Positions 25,704 through 33,916 of a stretch of 64,000 nt of DNA are shown in pieces. This stretch comes from Trebonia kvetii (GTDB taxonomy: Bacteria > Actinomycetota > Actinomycetes > Streptosporangiales > Streptosporangiaceae): contig NZ_RPFW01000004.1 in the NCBI RefSeq assembly GCF_007827045.1, forward strand, positions 620,001 to 684,000, given 5' to 3'. The stretch's first letter is position 1; each line of letters opens with the position of its first letter. The notes under the pieces were generated by a model. It was not told where the DNA came from. It saw only the letters and a list, made by a program, of their open reading frames with translations, and made no database searches. Position numbers and translations under genes: made by a program.

Positions 25704-27170
25704 CTATGTCCAGGCGAGCCGCTCTAGCCGGAGCGGATCGTAGGCAAGCACCGACGGCTCACCGAACCTCATGACCGCGCGGCTGGCGCCGGTGTACCCG
25801 GGCCAGCCGGGGTCGCCGTCGGCGACGAACCGCACGACGGCGCCATGCACGTCCGCGACAAGCGCCTCAGGCGTCGCCCCGCCTGTGGCCTCCGCCACGC
25901 CAGGCTCTCCGGTGGTGCCGAACGCGAACGGCACGTCGAGGCAGTGAAACGCCATGCCGCGCAGCGGCCCGCCGGGCGCCGTCCAGCCGAAGTCGTACAC
26001 CCAGGCGCCGCCGCCCCCGCCCGAGACGGCCTCGGCGAGCCGCTGCGCGGGCACCCGGAAGGTCCGGTCGGTCGTCGCCTGCCCCACCATGTCCGCCGGC
26101 CGGGCATCCAGCCGGGACAGGTAGGCGGCGGCCGCCTCTGCCGGCACGCCGGCCCGGGCGAGCCCGCCGCTGACCATGTCCCAGGTGATCCAGTCCGCGC
26201 CGGTCCACGCCATGTTGAACTCGTGCGCGGTAGCCCCGGCGAGCACCCGGACGTCGCCGCGGCGCGCCGCGGTGAACGGGTCCTCGGTCACCACGTCACC
26301 ATCCGTCCACGGCCCCCAGGGCAGCCGCAGCCCGCCGCCGAGCACATCCGCGACCGCGTCGGCGTCCGGCGACAGCTGGCCGGGCCCAAGCTCCTGGAGG
26401 ATCACGTCGGATGCCGCGAGTATCTCCCGCGTCGGCCGGCCTTCCAGGACGGACCGGTCGAGGGTGGCGGTGCCAAGAAGAACCGACAACCGTTCCGATA
26501 CTTCGCTCACGCCCGCCGGCGTCTGGTCGAGCGCCGCGCCGCTCATGCACAGCGCGCCACGGAACAGCCCGCGCGCGGACGGCACGCCGAGCAGCGCGCC
26601 GCAGGCGGCGCCGCCGGCCGACTGCCCGCCGATGGTCACCCTGTCCGGGTCGCCGCCGAAGGCCGCGATGTTCTCCCGCACCCACTCAAGCGCCCGCACC
26701 AGGTCGCGGACCGCGCGGTTGGCGGGCGCGCCCGGCACCTCGAGGAACCCCTGCGCGCCGAGCCGGTAGTTGACGCTGACGAGCACCACGCCGTCCCGCG
26801 CGAAGGACACGCCCCGGTACCAGGGCGAGGCGTTGCCGCCGCCGAAGAACCCGCCGCCGTGGATCCAGACGAGTACCGGCAGCCCGGCACGGCCGAGTTC
26901 CGGTGTGAACACGTTGAGGTTCAGCTCGTTGTCGCCCGCGATGATCGGCTCGGGGATCAGCGTCACGCCGCGGTCCGGCTGCGGCGACGTCGCGCCGTAC
27001 ACCAGGGCGTTGCGGACGCCGTCCCAGCGCGGATGCGGTACCGGCGCGGCGAACCGGCCCGCGAGCAGCGGGGAGGTGGCGTAAGGCACGCCGAGGAAGC
27101 GCAGCGCGTCGCCGTCCCGCGCACCGCGCAGCCGCCCCTGCGCTGTCCGCGCGATGATCTGTTCGGTCAC
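25704..27170 (-). CDS. Type-B carboxylesterase
   Basis: An alpha/beta-hydrolase of 488 residues. The oxyanion loop HGGGF is at 104-108, nucleophile Ser184 lies in GGQSAGG, and the Gly-rich beta-sheet start includes FLGVPYATSP. The C-terminal His is probably in RGMAFHCLDVPF. No signal peptide is present, so it is likely cytosolic. GTG 27170 follows GGGAGG. It is divergent from the dienelactone-hydrolase-like gene; two copies of GGCAGTGTCAG (27201 and 27239) lie in the shared promoter region. Confidence 0.9.
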   Translation of the reverse strand: MTEQIIARTAQGRLRGARDGDALRFLGVPYATSPLLAGRFAAPVPHPRWDGVRNALVYGATSPQPDRGVTLIPEPIIAGDNELNLNVFTPELGRAGLPVLVWIHGGGFFGGGNASPWYRGVSFARDGVVLVSVNYRLGAQGFLEVPGAPANRAVRDLVRALEWVRENIAAFGGDPDRVTIGGQSAGGAACGALLGVPSARGLFRGALCMSGAALDQTPAGVSEVSERLSVLLGTATLDRSVLEGRPTREILAASDVILQELGPGQLSPDADAVADVLGGGLRLPWGPWTDGDVVTEDPFTAARRGDVRVLAGATAHEFNMAWTGADWITWDMVSGGLARAGVPAEAAAAYLSRLDARPADMVGQATTDRTFRVPAQRLAEAVSGGGGGAWVYDFGWTAPGGPLRGMAFHCLDVPFAFGTTGEPGVAEATGGATPEALVADVHGAVVRFVADGDPGWPGYTGASRAVMRFGEPSVLAYDPLRLERLAWT

Positions 27171-27319
27171 GGTTCCTCCCGTTCACCGGGCTTGTTCCCG
27201 GGCAGTGTCAGTGCCCCGATGTATTTTGGTCGTCCGTTGGCAGTGTCAGCCAAGCAGGGGGTTGGCCAGACAGATTCGGGCTCGCCAGACAGGCGGGCGT
27301 GACAGGAAGGAGAGGGCGC

Positions 27320-27910
27320 ATGGCCGAGGTCATCGTGTTCCATCACGTGGCGGGGCTCACCGACGGGGTCCGCTCGTTCGCCGAGCGGCTGCGCGCCGGC
27401 GGGCACACCGTGCACACGCCTGACCTGTTCGGCGGCGAAACGGCCGCGACCATCGACGAAGGGCTCGCCCTCGTCGACCGGATCGGCGACGAGGAGCTGC
27501 GAAGCCGCGGCAGGGCCGCGCTCGCCGGATTGCCCGAGGCGCTGGTGTACGCCGGCTTCTCCTACGGCTCGGCCATGGCGCAGCGCTTGGCGCAGCAGCG
27601 GCCCGGTGCGCGCGGCGCGCTGCTCTACGAGGGGTGCCTGCCGCTCACCGGCGACTGGGGGACGGGCCCCTGGCCGCAGGGCCTGCGGGCGCAGGTCCAC
27701 GGCATGGACGCCGATCCGTTCTTCGCGCTCGAGGGCGACCTCAACTCCGCGAGGGAAATCGCCGCCATGGTCGGCCCCGACGTGGTCGAGGTGTTCACCT
27801 ACCCAGGCGATCAGCACCTGTTCACCGACAGCTCGCTGCCGGCCTACGACAAGGACGCGACGGCGCTGGTGATCGAGCGGTCGATCGCCTTCCTCGACAG
27901 CCTGGGCTAG
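27320..27910 (+). CDS. Dienelactone hydrolase-family protein
   Basis: A 196-residue alpha/beta hydrolase. The nucleophile elbow is GFSYGS, with Ser where classic dienelactone hydrolases have Cys. The catalytic His is in YPGDQHLFTDSS. The N-terminal VIVFHHVAGLTDGVRSFAERL matches the family. ATG 27320 has AAGGAGAGG just upstream. The substrate is unknown; an esterase or thioesterase role is likely. Confidence 0.88.
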   Translation: MAEVIVFHHVAGLTDGVRSFAERLRAGGHTVHTPDLFGGETAATIDEGLALVDRIGDEELRSRGRAALAGLPEALVYAGFSYGSAMAQRLAQQRPGARGALLYEGCLPLTGDWGTGPWPQGLRAQVHGMDADPFFALEGDLNSAREIAAMVGPDVVEVFTYPGDQHLFTDSSLPAYDKDATALVIERSIAFLDSLG

Positions 27911-27921
27911 CTACAGCTAGC

Positions 27922-29346
27922 TCACCAGCCGCCACGGTGCTCAGGGACCAGTCGCATCAGCGGCAGGGTGAGCAGCAGCAGCGCGGCGAACACCAGGAAC
28001 ACGTGCGCCTGCGCCATGCCTGGGTGCGCGCTGCGCGCGATCACCGCGGTGGTCACCGAGACGGCGGTGATGGATCCGGCCTGGCGGAACATGCCGCGCA
28101 GCCCGGCGATGGCCGCCACCTGCTCGGGGGCGAGTTGCAGGCTCGCGTTGTTGGCCGACGGCACGGACAGCCCCATGCCGAGGCCGGTGACGGCCGCGCC
28201 GAACGCGAGCCAGGCCTGCACCGGGAGCTGTGCCATCGAGAACCATGGCGGTGCCGCCATCATGATGAGCCCGGCGACGAGGATGAGGAACCCGGCGACC
28301 ATCGGCAGCCGGTATCCGGTCCTGCGCAGCGCCATCGTGGCCAGGCCGGCCACCGCGATCATGCCGACCGCCCGCGCGGTGAGCAGCGTGCCCGCGCCGA
28401 GCGGCGCGATGCCGTACCGCTGCTGTGCGTACAGCGGCACGAGCGCGCCGAAGCCGAGCGCTGCCGCGCCAAACAGGAAGTTGATCAGGTTCATCACGCC
28501 GAAGCCGCGCCCACTCAGCAGCCGGTAGGGCACGAACGGCGCCGCGTCGGTCCGCGAGTGCCGCACGAACAAGAGGCCGAAGAAAATCGCGACCGCCTCG
28601 CAGCCGAGGAATACCGGACTGTACAGCGGGACCTGCCCGCTGCCGAGGTAGGTGATGCCGAACATGGCAGGCACCAGCATCGCGGCGAGCAGCGCGACGC
28701 CCGTCACGTCGATGCGACTCGACGGCCTGCGCGCCGAGGCGGGGATGAACTTCGCGGTGGCCGCGATGAGTACGATCCCGATCGGCACGTTGACCAGGAA
28801 GATGCCGCGCCAGGACCAGTAGCTGACGAACAGGCCGCCGGCGACGGGGCCGACGAGGCCGCCGATCGGGAAGATGGAGGTGAACATGCCGACCGCGCGG
28901 TCGCGCTGCTCGCCGAAGTGGTCGGACACGATGCCGGTAGCGGACGGCATGAACGCGCCGCCGCCGAGCGCCTGGATGAACCGCGGGACCAGCAGCATTG
29001 GCATGTTGGAGGCGAAGCCGCAGCACAGCGAGGCGACGGTGAAGATGGCCGCCGAGATCATGAAGACCTTCTTGCGGCCGTACATGTCGCTGATCTTGCC
29101 GGCCATCGGCATCGCGATGACCTGGCCGAGCGCGTAGACGGAGATCGTCCAGCCGGTCCAGTTGACGCCGGTATGCAGATCCTTCTCGAGCGCGGGCAGC
29201 GCGGTGGCGACAATGGTCTGGTCCATGGATGCCATGAACAGCGCGATGGAGACGATCGCGAAGATCAGGCCGCGCCGGGGACGTCTGACGACTCTCAGGC
29301 CGGGCGTGCCGGCCGTCGCGACTTCTCCCGCGATGCTCACATGCAT
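27922..29346 (-). CDS. MFS drug-efflux transporter, DHA2 (14-TMS) type
   Basis: A 474-residue permease with motifs of the EmrB/QacA class: SMDQTIVATALPALEKDL in helix 1, GKISDMYGRKKVFMISA (motif A), and FPIGGLVGPVAGGLFVSY (motif C). The start is placed at ATG 29346 because the inverted repeat 29357-29372 should be outside the coding part; ATG 29352 and ATG 29373 are alternatives. No ribosome site is seen, so the message may be leaderless. The divergent MarR gene probably represses it. Confidence 0.9.
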   Translation of the reverse strand: MHVSIAGEVATAGTPGLRVVRRPRRGLIFAIVSIALFMASMDQTIVATALPALEKDLHTGVNWTGWTISVYALGQVIAMPMAGKISDMYGRKKVFMISAAIFTVASLCCGFASNMPMLLVPRFIQALGGGAFMPSATGIVSDHFGEQRDRAVGMFTSIFPIGGLVGPVAGGLFVSYWSWRGIFLVNVPIGIVLIAATAKFIPASARRPSSRIDVTGVALLAAMLVPAMFGITYLGSGQVPLYSPVFLGCEAVAIFFGLLFVRHSRTDAAPFVPYRLLSGRGFGVMNLINFLFGAAALGFGALVPLYAQQRYGIAPLGAGTLLTARAVGMIAVAGLATMALRRTGYRLPMVAGFLILVAGLIMMAAPPWFSMAQLPVQAWLAFGAAVTGLGMGLSVPSANNASLQLAPEQVAAIAGLRGMFRQAGSITAVSVTTAVIARSAHPGMAQAHVFLVFAALLLLTLPLMRLVPEHRGGW

Positions 29347-29356
29347 TAACATTAGT

Positions 29357-29372
29357 TGCTTGCTGGCAAGCA
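29357..29372. promoter_or_regulatory. MarR operator between divergent MFS and marR genes
   Basis: TGCTTGC and GCAAGCA form perfect 7-base arms around TG. The site lies 10 bases before the MFS start and 25 bases before the marR start, and resembles known MarR-family operators (TTGCTTG..CAAG). Confidence 0.7.
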
Positions 29373-29397
29373 TTCAAGTCGATTTCCGGAGAACGTG

Positions 29398-29847
29398 ATG
29401 GACACCGAACTCGTGGTGAGGCTGCGCGCGGTCATTCCCAGGCTCGCCCGCGTGCTCAACGACACGTCCACCGGCGAGGACCTCACCCCGACCCAGTACT
29501 CCGTGCTCGCCCTGGTCCGCATCCGCGGCCCGCTGGGCCTCGCCGAGCTGACCGAGCTCGAGGGACTCAACCCGACGATGCTGTCGCGGATCGTCAAGGT
29601 CCTCGACGAGCGCGGCCTCATCCGCCGCATGCAGGACCCCGAGGACCTGCGCGCGGCGCGGGTCGCGGTCACCCCCGAGGGTGAGCAAGTGCACGACCGG
29701 GTGCGCGCCCAGCGCACTCGGGTGCTCTCCGACTGCCTGCACGGCCTGCCCGCGCAGACGACCGCGGCGCTGCTCGCCGCGGTGCCCGACCTGGAGGAGC
29801 TGGCCGAGGCGCTCAAGCCCATGGCGGGCAGGCCCGTGCGCGGCTGA
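29398..29847 (+). CDS. MarR-family transcriptional regulator
   Basis: A 149-residue winged-helix regulator. The HTH core is LAELTELEGLNPTMLSRIVKVLDERGLI, followed by the wing RRMQDPEDLRAARVAVT. ATG 29398 follows GGAGAACG; the frame is open to 29356 but would cover the operator. It is divergent from the DHA2 efflux gene with a shared operator, so it is likely an autorepressor relieved by the pump substrate. Confidence 0.92.
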   Translation: MDTELVVRLRAVIPRLARVLNDTSTGEDLTPTQYSVLALVRIRGPLGLAELTELEGLNPTMLSRIVKVLDERGLIRRMQDPEDLRAARVAVTPEGEQVHDRVRAQRTRVLSDCLHGLPAQTTAALLAAVPDLEELAEALKPMAGRPVRG

Positions 29848-29860
29848 CCTCCAGTGAGAA

Positions 29861-29880
29861 TACGGAACGGGTTCGGCTGG
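29861..29880 (+). repeat. Dispersed short repeat, copy A
   Basis: TACGGAACGGGTTCGGCTGG lies between the converging marR and MFS genes. The core GAACGGGTTC with following GGCT recurs at 32891, 42321 and 57561 in this window. Confidence 0.55.
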
Positions 29881-29898
29881 CTCCGGCCGCCCGCGGCA

Positions 29899-31248
29899 TC
29901 ACTGCGCGGCGGCGGCGAACCCCTCCGGCATGCGGAACCGCGGCAGCGGCGACGGCACGAGCAGCGCCGCGCCGGCCACGCCGCCGATCACCGCGATCCA
30001 CAGCGCGGTGTGCAGGCCGAGCGCCGCCCCGAGCAGCCCGCCCAGCAGCGCGCCCGCGGGCCGCGTGCCGTAGTTGATGGCCGTGAACGCGCCGGTGACC
30101 CGCGACCGCACCGCGTCGGGAATGACCGCGGCGAAGATCGAGCCGATCGAGATGTCCAGCACCATGACGCCGAACCCGGAGAGGAATTCCGCGCCGAACA
30201 GCAGGCCCACGACCGCCCAGTCGGTACCGTGCCCGGCGGGCACGGGCGCGAGCGGCACCAGCGCGAGCGGTGCGGTGAAGCCGAAGCAGCCCGCGACGTA
30301 CGCCATCCCGACGCCGATCCGTGCGGCGATCGCCTTGGTCAGCCAGGCGCCGAGCAGCCCGCCCGTCGCGCCGCAGCCGAGGATGAGGCCGAGCAGTCCG
30401 GCGCTGACGTGCAGCACCCGCACCGCGTACAGGGTCACGAGCGCGAAGAACATCAGGTTGAAGAAGTTGACCACCGCCACGCCGATCAGCGAGGCGCGCA
30501 CGATGGGGGAGCGGACGATGAACCGCAGCCCCTGCGTCACGCCGCCGGTGCCGGTGTCCGCGGGCGGTTCCGAAGGATCGATCCGCCGCAGGAAGAACGC
30601 GGAGCCGAGGAACGAGAGCGCGTCCGCGACCAGGGCGAAGGGGGCGGTGAGCAACTGGGCGAGCAGCCCGCCGAGCGACGGCCCGAGCAGGAACGACATG
30701 GCCCTGCTGCCGTAAAGGAGCGACTGCCCGTCCACGTACTGCTCGCGGCGGACGATCGACACGAACAGCGTCGCGTTCGCGACGTCGAACAAGATGGACA
30801 GCGTGCCCGCCGCGAACACGACGGCGAGCAGTTGCCCGAGCGTGAGCACGCCGAGTGCCCAGCAGACGGGGACGGTGCCGAGCAGCACGAACCGCCCTAG
30901 GTCGCAGGCGATCATGAGCTGCCGCCGCCGGCCCCTGCGGTCCGCCCAGGCGCCGGCGTGCATGCCGAACAGCAGGCTCGGCAGCCATTGGAGCGCCGTC
31001 AGGAACCCCATCGCGGCGGCGCCCGAGTGCAGCGCGAGTACCGCGGTCAGCGGCACCGCGATGCTCGTGACCTGGTCCCCGACCATCGACACGGTGGCCC
31101 CGGTCCAGTAGCGGCGGAAGGTAACGTCGCGCAGCAGCGGCGGCAGGAACCGCCGGCGCGGTAGGCCCTCCGCATCGGCTGTGCCCGGTGTATCCGGCGT
31201 GTTCCGCTCGCCGCTCGCACCGGCCCTGTTGGCCATGTCGGCGCTCAC
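29899..31248 (-). CDS. MFS transporter
   Basis: A 449-residue 12-helix permease of the macrolide-efflux-like group. It has FRRYWTGATVSMVGDQVTSI at the first helix, GAWADRRGRRRQLMIACD as motif A, and a conserved central TM region. The hydrophilic N-terminal 30 residues are variable. GTG 31248 overlaps the ArsR stop (GTGA), so it is translated together with its regulator and probably exports a toxic compound sensed by it. Confidence 0.9.
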   Translation of the reverse strand: MSADMANRAGASGERNTPDTPGTADAEGLPRRRFLPPLLRDVTFRRYWTGATVSMVGDQVTSIAVPLTAVLALHSGAAAMGFLTALQWLPSLLFGMHAGAWADRRGRRRQLMIACDLGRFVLLGTVPVCWALGVLTLGQLLAVVFAAGTLSILFDVANATLFVSIVRREQYVDGQSLLYGSRAMSFLLGPSLGGLLAQLLTAPFALVADALSFLGSAFFLRRIDPSEPPADTGTGGVTQGLRFIVRSPIVRASLIGVAVVNFFNLMFFALVTLYAVRVLHVSAGLLGLILGCGATGGLLGAWLTKAIAARIGVGMAYVAGCFGFTAPLALVPLAPVPAGHGTDWAVVGLLFGAEFLSGFGVMVLDISIGSIFAAVIPDAVRSRVTGAFTAINYGTRPAGALLGGLLGAALGLHTALWIAVIGGVAGAALLVPSPLPRFRMPEGFAAAAQ

Positions 31249-31868
31249 CCTTCCTCATGCGGCGTCACGGTTTCCTCGGGAAGGGTCACGTTCGGGAAGC
31301 CGAGGTGCAGGTAAGTGACGAGCCGCGAGCCCGGTGGCCGCAGCTCCGGCCTGACCATCCGGTCGAAGTACCGGCCGGTGACCGCGAGCAGTTCTTCGCC
31401 CATTCTGGTGAGCTCCTCGGGGGTCAGCCACAGGACCCGGTCACCGAGGAACGCGGCCCGCTGCCACTGTTCCGGCTGGCCGGGTCGCGCCTCGAGCCAG
31501 CGCATCAGCTGCCCGAAGTAGGACTCGGCGAGTGCCTCGGCGAGCAGCCCGGCCGCCGCGGCGGCCTCCGGGTCATCCGGCGTGTCGTCCCAGGCCGTGG
31601 AGGTGGTGGTGGCCCGCCACGGCTTCTCGCGTCCGGTGCCGCCGCCGGTCTCCTCGACAAGTCCGTACTTGGCGAGCTGGCGCAGGTGGAACGAGCAGGT
31701 GCCCGAGGACTCGCCGAGCAGCCGCCCGGCCTGGGTCGCGGTCAGCGGCCCGCGGGTGCGCAGCGCGAGTATCAGCTTCATCCGCACCGGGTGCGCGTAG
31801 GCGCGCAGCGCCATGGCGTTGTCGAGCAGGGTGACGGTCCGCGCGGGTGCCGCCTGTTCGTCGCTCAT
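31245..31868 (-). CDS. ArsR/HTH_20-type winged-helix regulator
   Basis: A 207-residue regulator. The winged helix spans AYAHPVRMKLILALRTRGPL through ATQAGRLLGESSGTCSFHLRQLAKYGLVE. The C-terminal half is an effector-type domain typical for HTH_20 proteins that control MFS genes. ATG 31868 is chosen because the region before it holds a repeat operator; the frame continues to 31943. It is coupled to the downstream MFS gene. Confidence 0.9.
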   Translation of the reverse strand: MSDEQAAPARTVTLLDNAMALRAYAHPVRMKLILALRTRGPLTATQAGRLLGESSGTCSFHLRQLAKYGLVEETGGGTGREKPWRATTTSTAWDDTPDDPEAAAAAGLLAEALAESYFGQLMRWLEARPGQPEQWQRAAFLGDRVLWLTPEELTRMGEELLAVTGRYFDRMVRPELRPPGSRLVTYLHLGFPNVTLPEETVTPHEEG

Positions 31869-31870
31869 GT

Positions 31871-31905
31871 GTGCAAAGCTATCTTTGCAAAGAACTCTTT
31901 GCAAG
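31871..31905. promoter_or_regulatory. Three 14-bp-spaced TTGCAAAG operator half-sites
   Basis: TGCA cores centre at 31873.5, 31887.5 and 31901.5, exactly 14 bases apart: GTGCAAAG, CTTTGCAAAG and CTTTGCAAG. The array begins 3 bases before the ArsR start codon and is a likely autoregulatory operator. Confidence 0.75.
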
Positions 31906-31981
31906 CAATATCGGCGAGCCATCTCAGGCGCCGCTGACTCCACGGCGGCCGCCGGCGCTGGCTCGGTTGCCGATCAGAAAT

Positions 31982-32001
31982 TCTCTGACTAAAGTCAGAG
32001 A
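31982..32001. promoter_or_regulatory. Operator palindrome before MarR-GNAT gene
   Basis: TCTCTGACT and AGTCAGAGA are perfect 9-base arms around AA. The site ends 2 bases before GTG 32004, so a bound repressor would cover the start of a leaderless or short-leader message. Confidence 0.75.
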
Positions 32002-32003
32002 TT

Positions 32004-32891
32004 GTGCGTGATCCCGTCGACGTCGTCCGTCGCTTCAACCGTTCCTACACCCAGCGCATCGGGGTGCTCGACGACTCCTTCCTCGGCCTCGGCATGCCGC
32101 TCGGGCCGGTCCGGCTGCTGTTCGAGATCGGCGCGGCACCGGCGACGGCGCAGGCGCTGCGCGACCGGCTTGGCCTCGACTCCGGATACCTCAGCCGCCT
32201 GCTGCGCCGTCTTGAGCACGACGGCCTGGTCACCGTGGCGCCCGACCCGGCAGACCGGCGCCGACGCCAAGTCACGCTGACCCCGGCAGGGCGGGAGCGC
32301 TGGGCGGAACTCGAACACCGTTCAGACGAACGCGCCAGGCTGCTTGTCGACCCGCTGACGCCGCGACAGCGGGACCGGCTCGCCCGCGCCCTGGCCGAGG
32401 CCGACCTGCTGGTGCGTGCGGCGACGGTGACCTTCGCACCGGCCGACCCGTCATCGGAGGTCGCCAGGGACGTGGTCGGGCGCTACTTCGCGGAGATCGG
32501 CCGCCGCTTCGGCTTCGACTCCGCGGGTGAGACGGACAAGGACGCGAAGCTGCTTGTCCCGCCGACCGGACTGTTCGTGGTCGCGGTTTCCGACGGCGAG
32601 CCCGTCGCCTGCGGCGGCCTGCACACCATCGCTCCCGGCGTGGGCGAGCTGAAGCGGATGTGGGTGCACGACGACTGGCGCGGCGCCGGCCTCGGCTCCC
32701 GCCTGCTGCGCCACCTGGAGGCGGAGTCGCGCGGGCTCGGCCACGACATCCTGCGGCTCGACACGAACGGCGCGCTCACCGAGGCGATCGGCATGTACCA
32801 GCGGGCTGGCTACCTGCCGATCGACCGGTACAACGACAACCCCTGGGCCACGCACTTCTTCGAGAAGAAGCTGTGCGCTGATCGCGCGTAG
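32004..32891 (+). CDS. MarR-GNAT fusion protein
   Basis: A 295-residue two-domain protein. The N-terminal MarR winged helix (about 1-140) has LRDRLGLDSGYLSRLLRRLEHDGLV and the wing PDPADRRRRQVTLT. The C-terminal GNAT domain (about 150-290) has GELKRMWVHDDWRGAGLGSRLL with the acetyl-CoA loop. This architecture is known in bacteria; the acetyltransferase part may sense or modify a ligand while the MarR part represses its own gene through the adjacent palindrome. GTG 32004 is chosen by homology, with no ribosome site. Confidence 0.92.
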   Translation: MRDPVDVVRRFNRSYTQRIGVLDDSFLGLGMPLGPVRLLFEIGAAPATAQALRDRLGLDSGYLSRLLRRLEHDGLVTVAPDPADRRRRQVTLTPAGRERWAELEHRSDERARLLVDPLTPRQRDRLARALAEADLLVRAATVTFAPADPSSEVARDVVGRYFAEIGRRFGFDSAGETDKDAKLLVPPTGLFVVAVSDGEPVACGGLHTIAPGVGELKRMWVHDDWRGAGLGSRLLRHLEAESRGLGHDILRLDTNGALTEAIGMYQRAGYLPIDRYNDNPWATHFFEKKLCADRA

Positions 32892-32910
32892 CCGGAACCC
32901 GTTCGGAATC
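32891..32910 (-). repeat. Dispersed short repeat, copy B
   Basis: The reverse strand reads ATTCCGAACGGGTTCCGGC, the same GAACGGGTTC core as the other copies, directly after the MarR-GNAT stop. It may also serve as a weak transcription end signal. Confidence 0.5.
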
Positions 32911-33060
32911 CCACTGAACCGCCACCGTGACACGCCGGCCCTCCGCTGGCAATTCGAAACTAAGTCCTATAGCATGAACCCCATCACCCGCGTGATCGCC
33001 GCGACGATCGAAGGCCGCGACGGCCAGGGGGCGGACGTCAATCAACAAGGAGGCGTGACC

Positions 33061-33471
33061 ATGACCACGATCGCCGCCGACCGGTGGCACATACCGCGGC
33101 CCGTCGACGCGGCCTGCGTGCCCGCCGGGGCTGGCCAGGCGGACCGAGTCGCCAGGATCGCCGCGCTTGACGGCGCGCGCATGGCGGACGGCCTGGCCTT
33201 TCTCGCCGGCTACGCGCCAGGCGTCTTCGACGCGGTGCTGACCGCGACCGAGCCCTGCCTCGACGACCTGTTTCCCTCGGGCGACGACGCGCTCGAGCCC
33301 TACTGCACCCAGTGCGGCGCCAAGGCCGGGGTCTTCATCGCCCGCGGCAGTGACTGGCGGCACTACGCAGGCGACGCCGAGGACCGCAGCGCCGCCCCGT
33401 TCGAGGCCGACCACGCCCCGGTCATCGGCTGGCGCCCGGCCGGCGGCCGCCCCGGATTCGTCGCCATCTGA
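33061..33471 (+). CDS. Hypothetical protein with CxxC motif
   Basis: A 136-residue protein I cannot assign. ATG 33061 follows AAGGAGG (about 33048-33054); the frame upstream to 32974 is not needed. It shows VARIAALDGARMADGLAFL, then EPYCTQCGAKAGVFIARGSDW, in which the YCTQC pair could bind metal, and ends with an Arg/Gly/Pro tail. A strong terminator follows. Confidence 0.7.
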   Translation: MTTIAADRWHIPRPVDAACVPAGAGQADRVARIAALDGARMADGLAFLAGYAPGVFDAVLTATEPCLDDLFPSGDDALEPYCTQCGAKAGVFIARGSDWRHYAGDAEDRSAAPFEADHAPVIGWRPAGGRPGFVAI

Positions 33472-33496
33472 CCGCTGAGGCCCCCACCCCCCAGAC

Positions 33497-33537
33497 CGGC
33501 GCCCCGTCCACTACTCCCCGGGGTGGACGGGGCGCCG
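33497..33537. terminator. Intrinsic terminator, 15-bp stem
   Basis: CGGCGCCCCGTCCAC (33497-33511) pairs perfectly with 33523-33537. It is placed between a + gene and a converging minus-strand MarR remnant, so it can act in both directions. Confidence 0.75.
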
Positions 33538-33538
33538 T

Positions 33539-33816
33539 CTACGCCTGCCGTTCCAGGGCCGCCTCGTAGGCGCGCATCGTGCCGACCACCGTCGCGCGCT
33601 GTCCGGGGGTGAGCGCGCCAAGCACTCCGGTCCATGCCGCGGCGCTGCCGAAGAGCCATTCACGGATCGGCGCCGCGAAGTCCGGCGCGATCGCGACGAT
33701 CCGGCGCCGCCGGTCGGCGTCGTCTTCCGTCCGCGTCAGCACGCCGTGCTGCGACAGGTCGCCGACCATGAGGCTGACCGTGGTGGGCGCCACCTCGAGC
33801 CGCTCGGCCAGCCGGT
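33539..33816 (-). pseudogene. MarR-family regulator, 5'-truncated
   Basis: The minus strand encodes LAERLEVAPTTVSLMVGDL (recognition helix) and then the wing TEDDADRRRRIVAI and the C-terminal helices through GTMRAYEAALERQA. The first 50-60 residues of a normal MarR protein, including the dimer helix, are missing: similarity stops at about 33816 and a different + strand reading begins. Internal GTG starts would give only half a domain, so it is probably nonfunctional. Confidence 0.65.
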
Positions 33817-33916
33817 GTCTTCGGCGAGCAGGTGCGCGCCGGCACCAGTGTCGACCTGGTCGCCACGCCGGAGGGCCGCACCGGGATCGGCGGCGTCATC
33901 GCGTAGCCTGTCGACG

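Noticed and set aside
33817..33906. Fragment ending ATPEGRTGIGGVIA as a gene
   Set aside because: Only about 30 codons, no start or ribosome site and no family I can recognise; kept only as part of the decay-zone finding.
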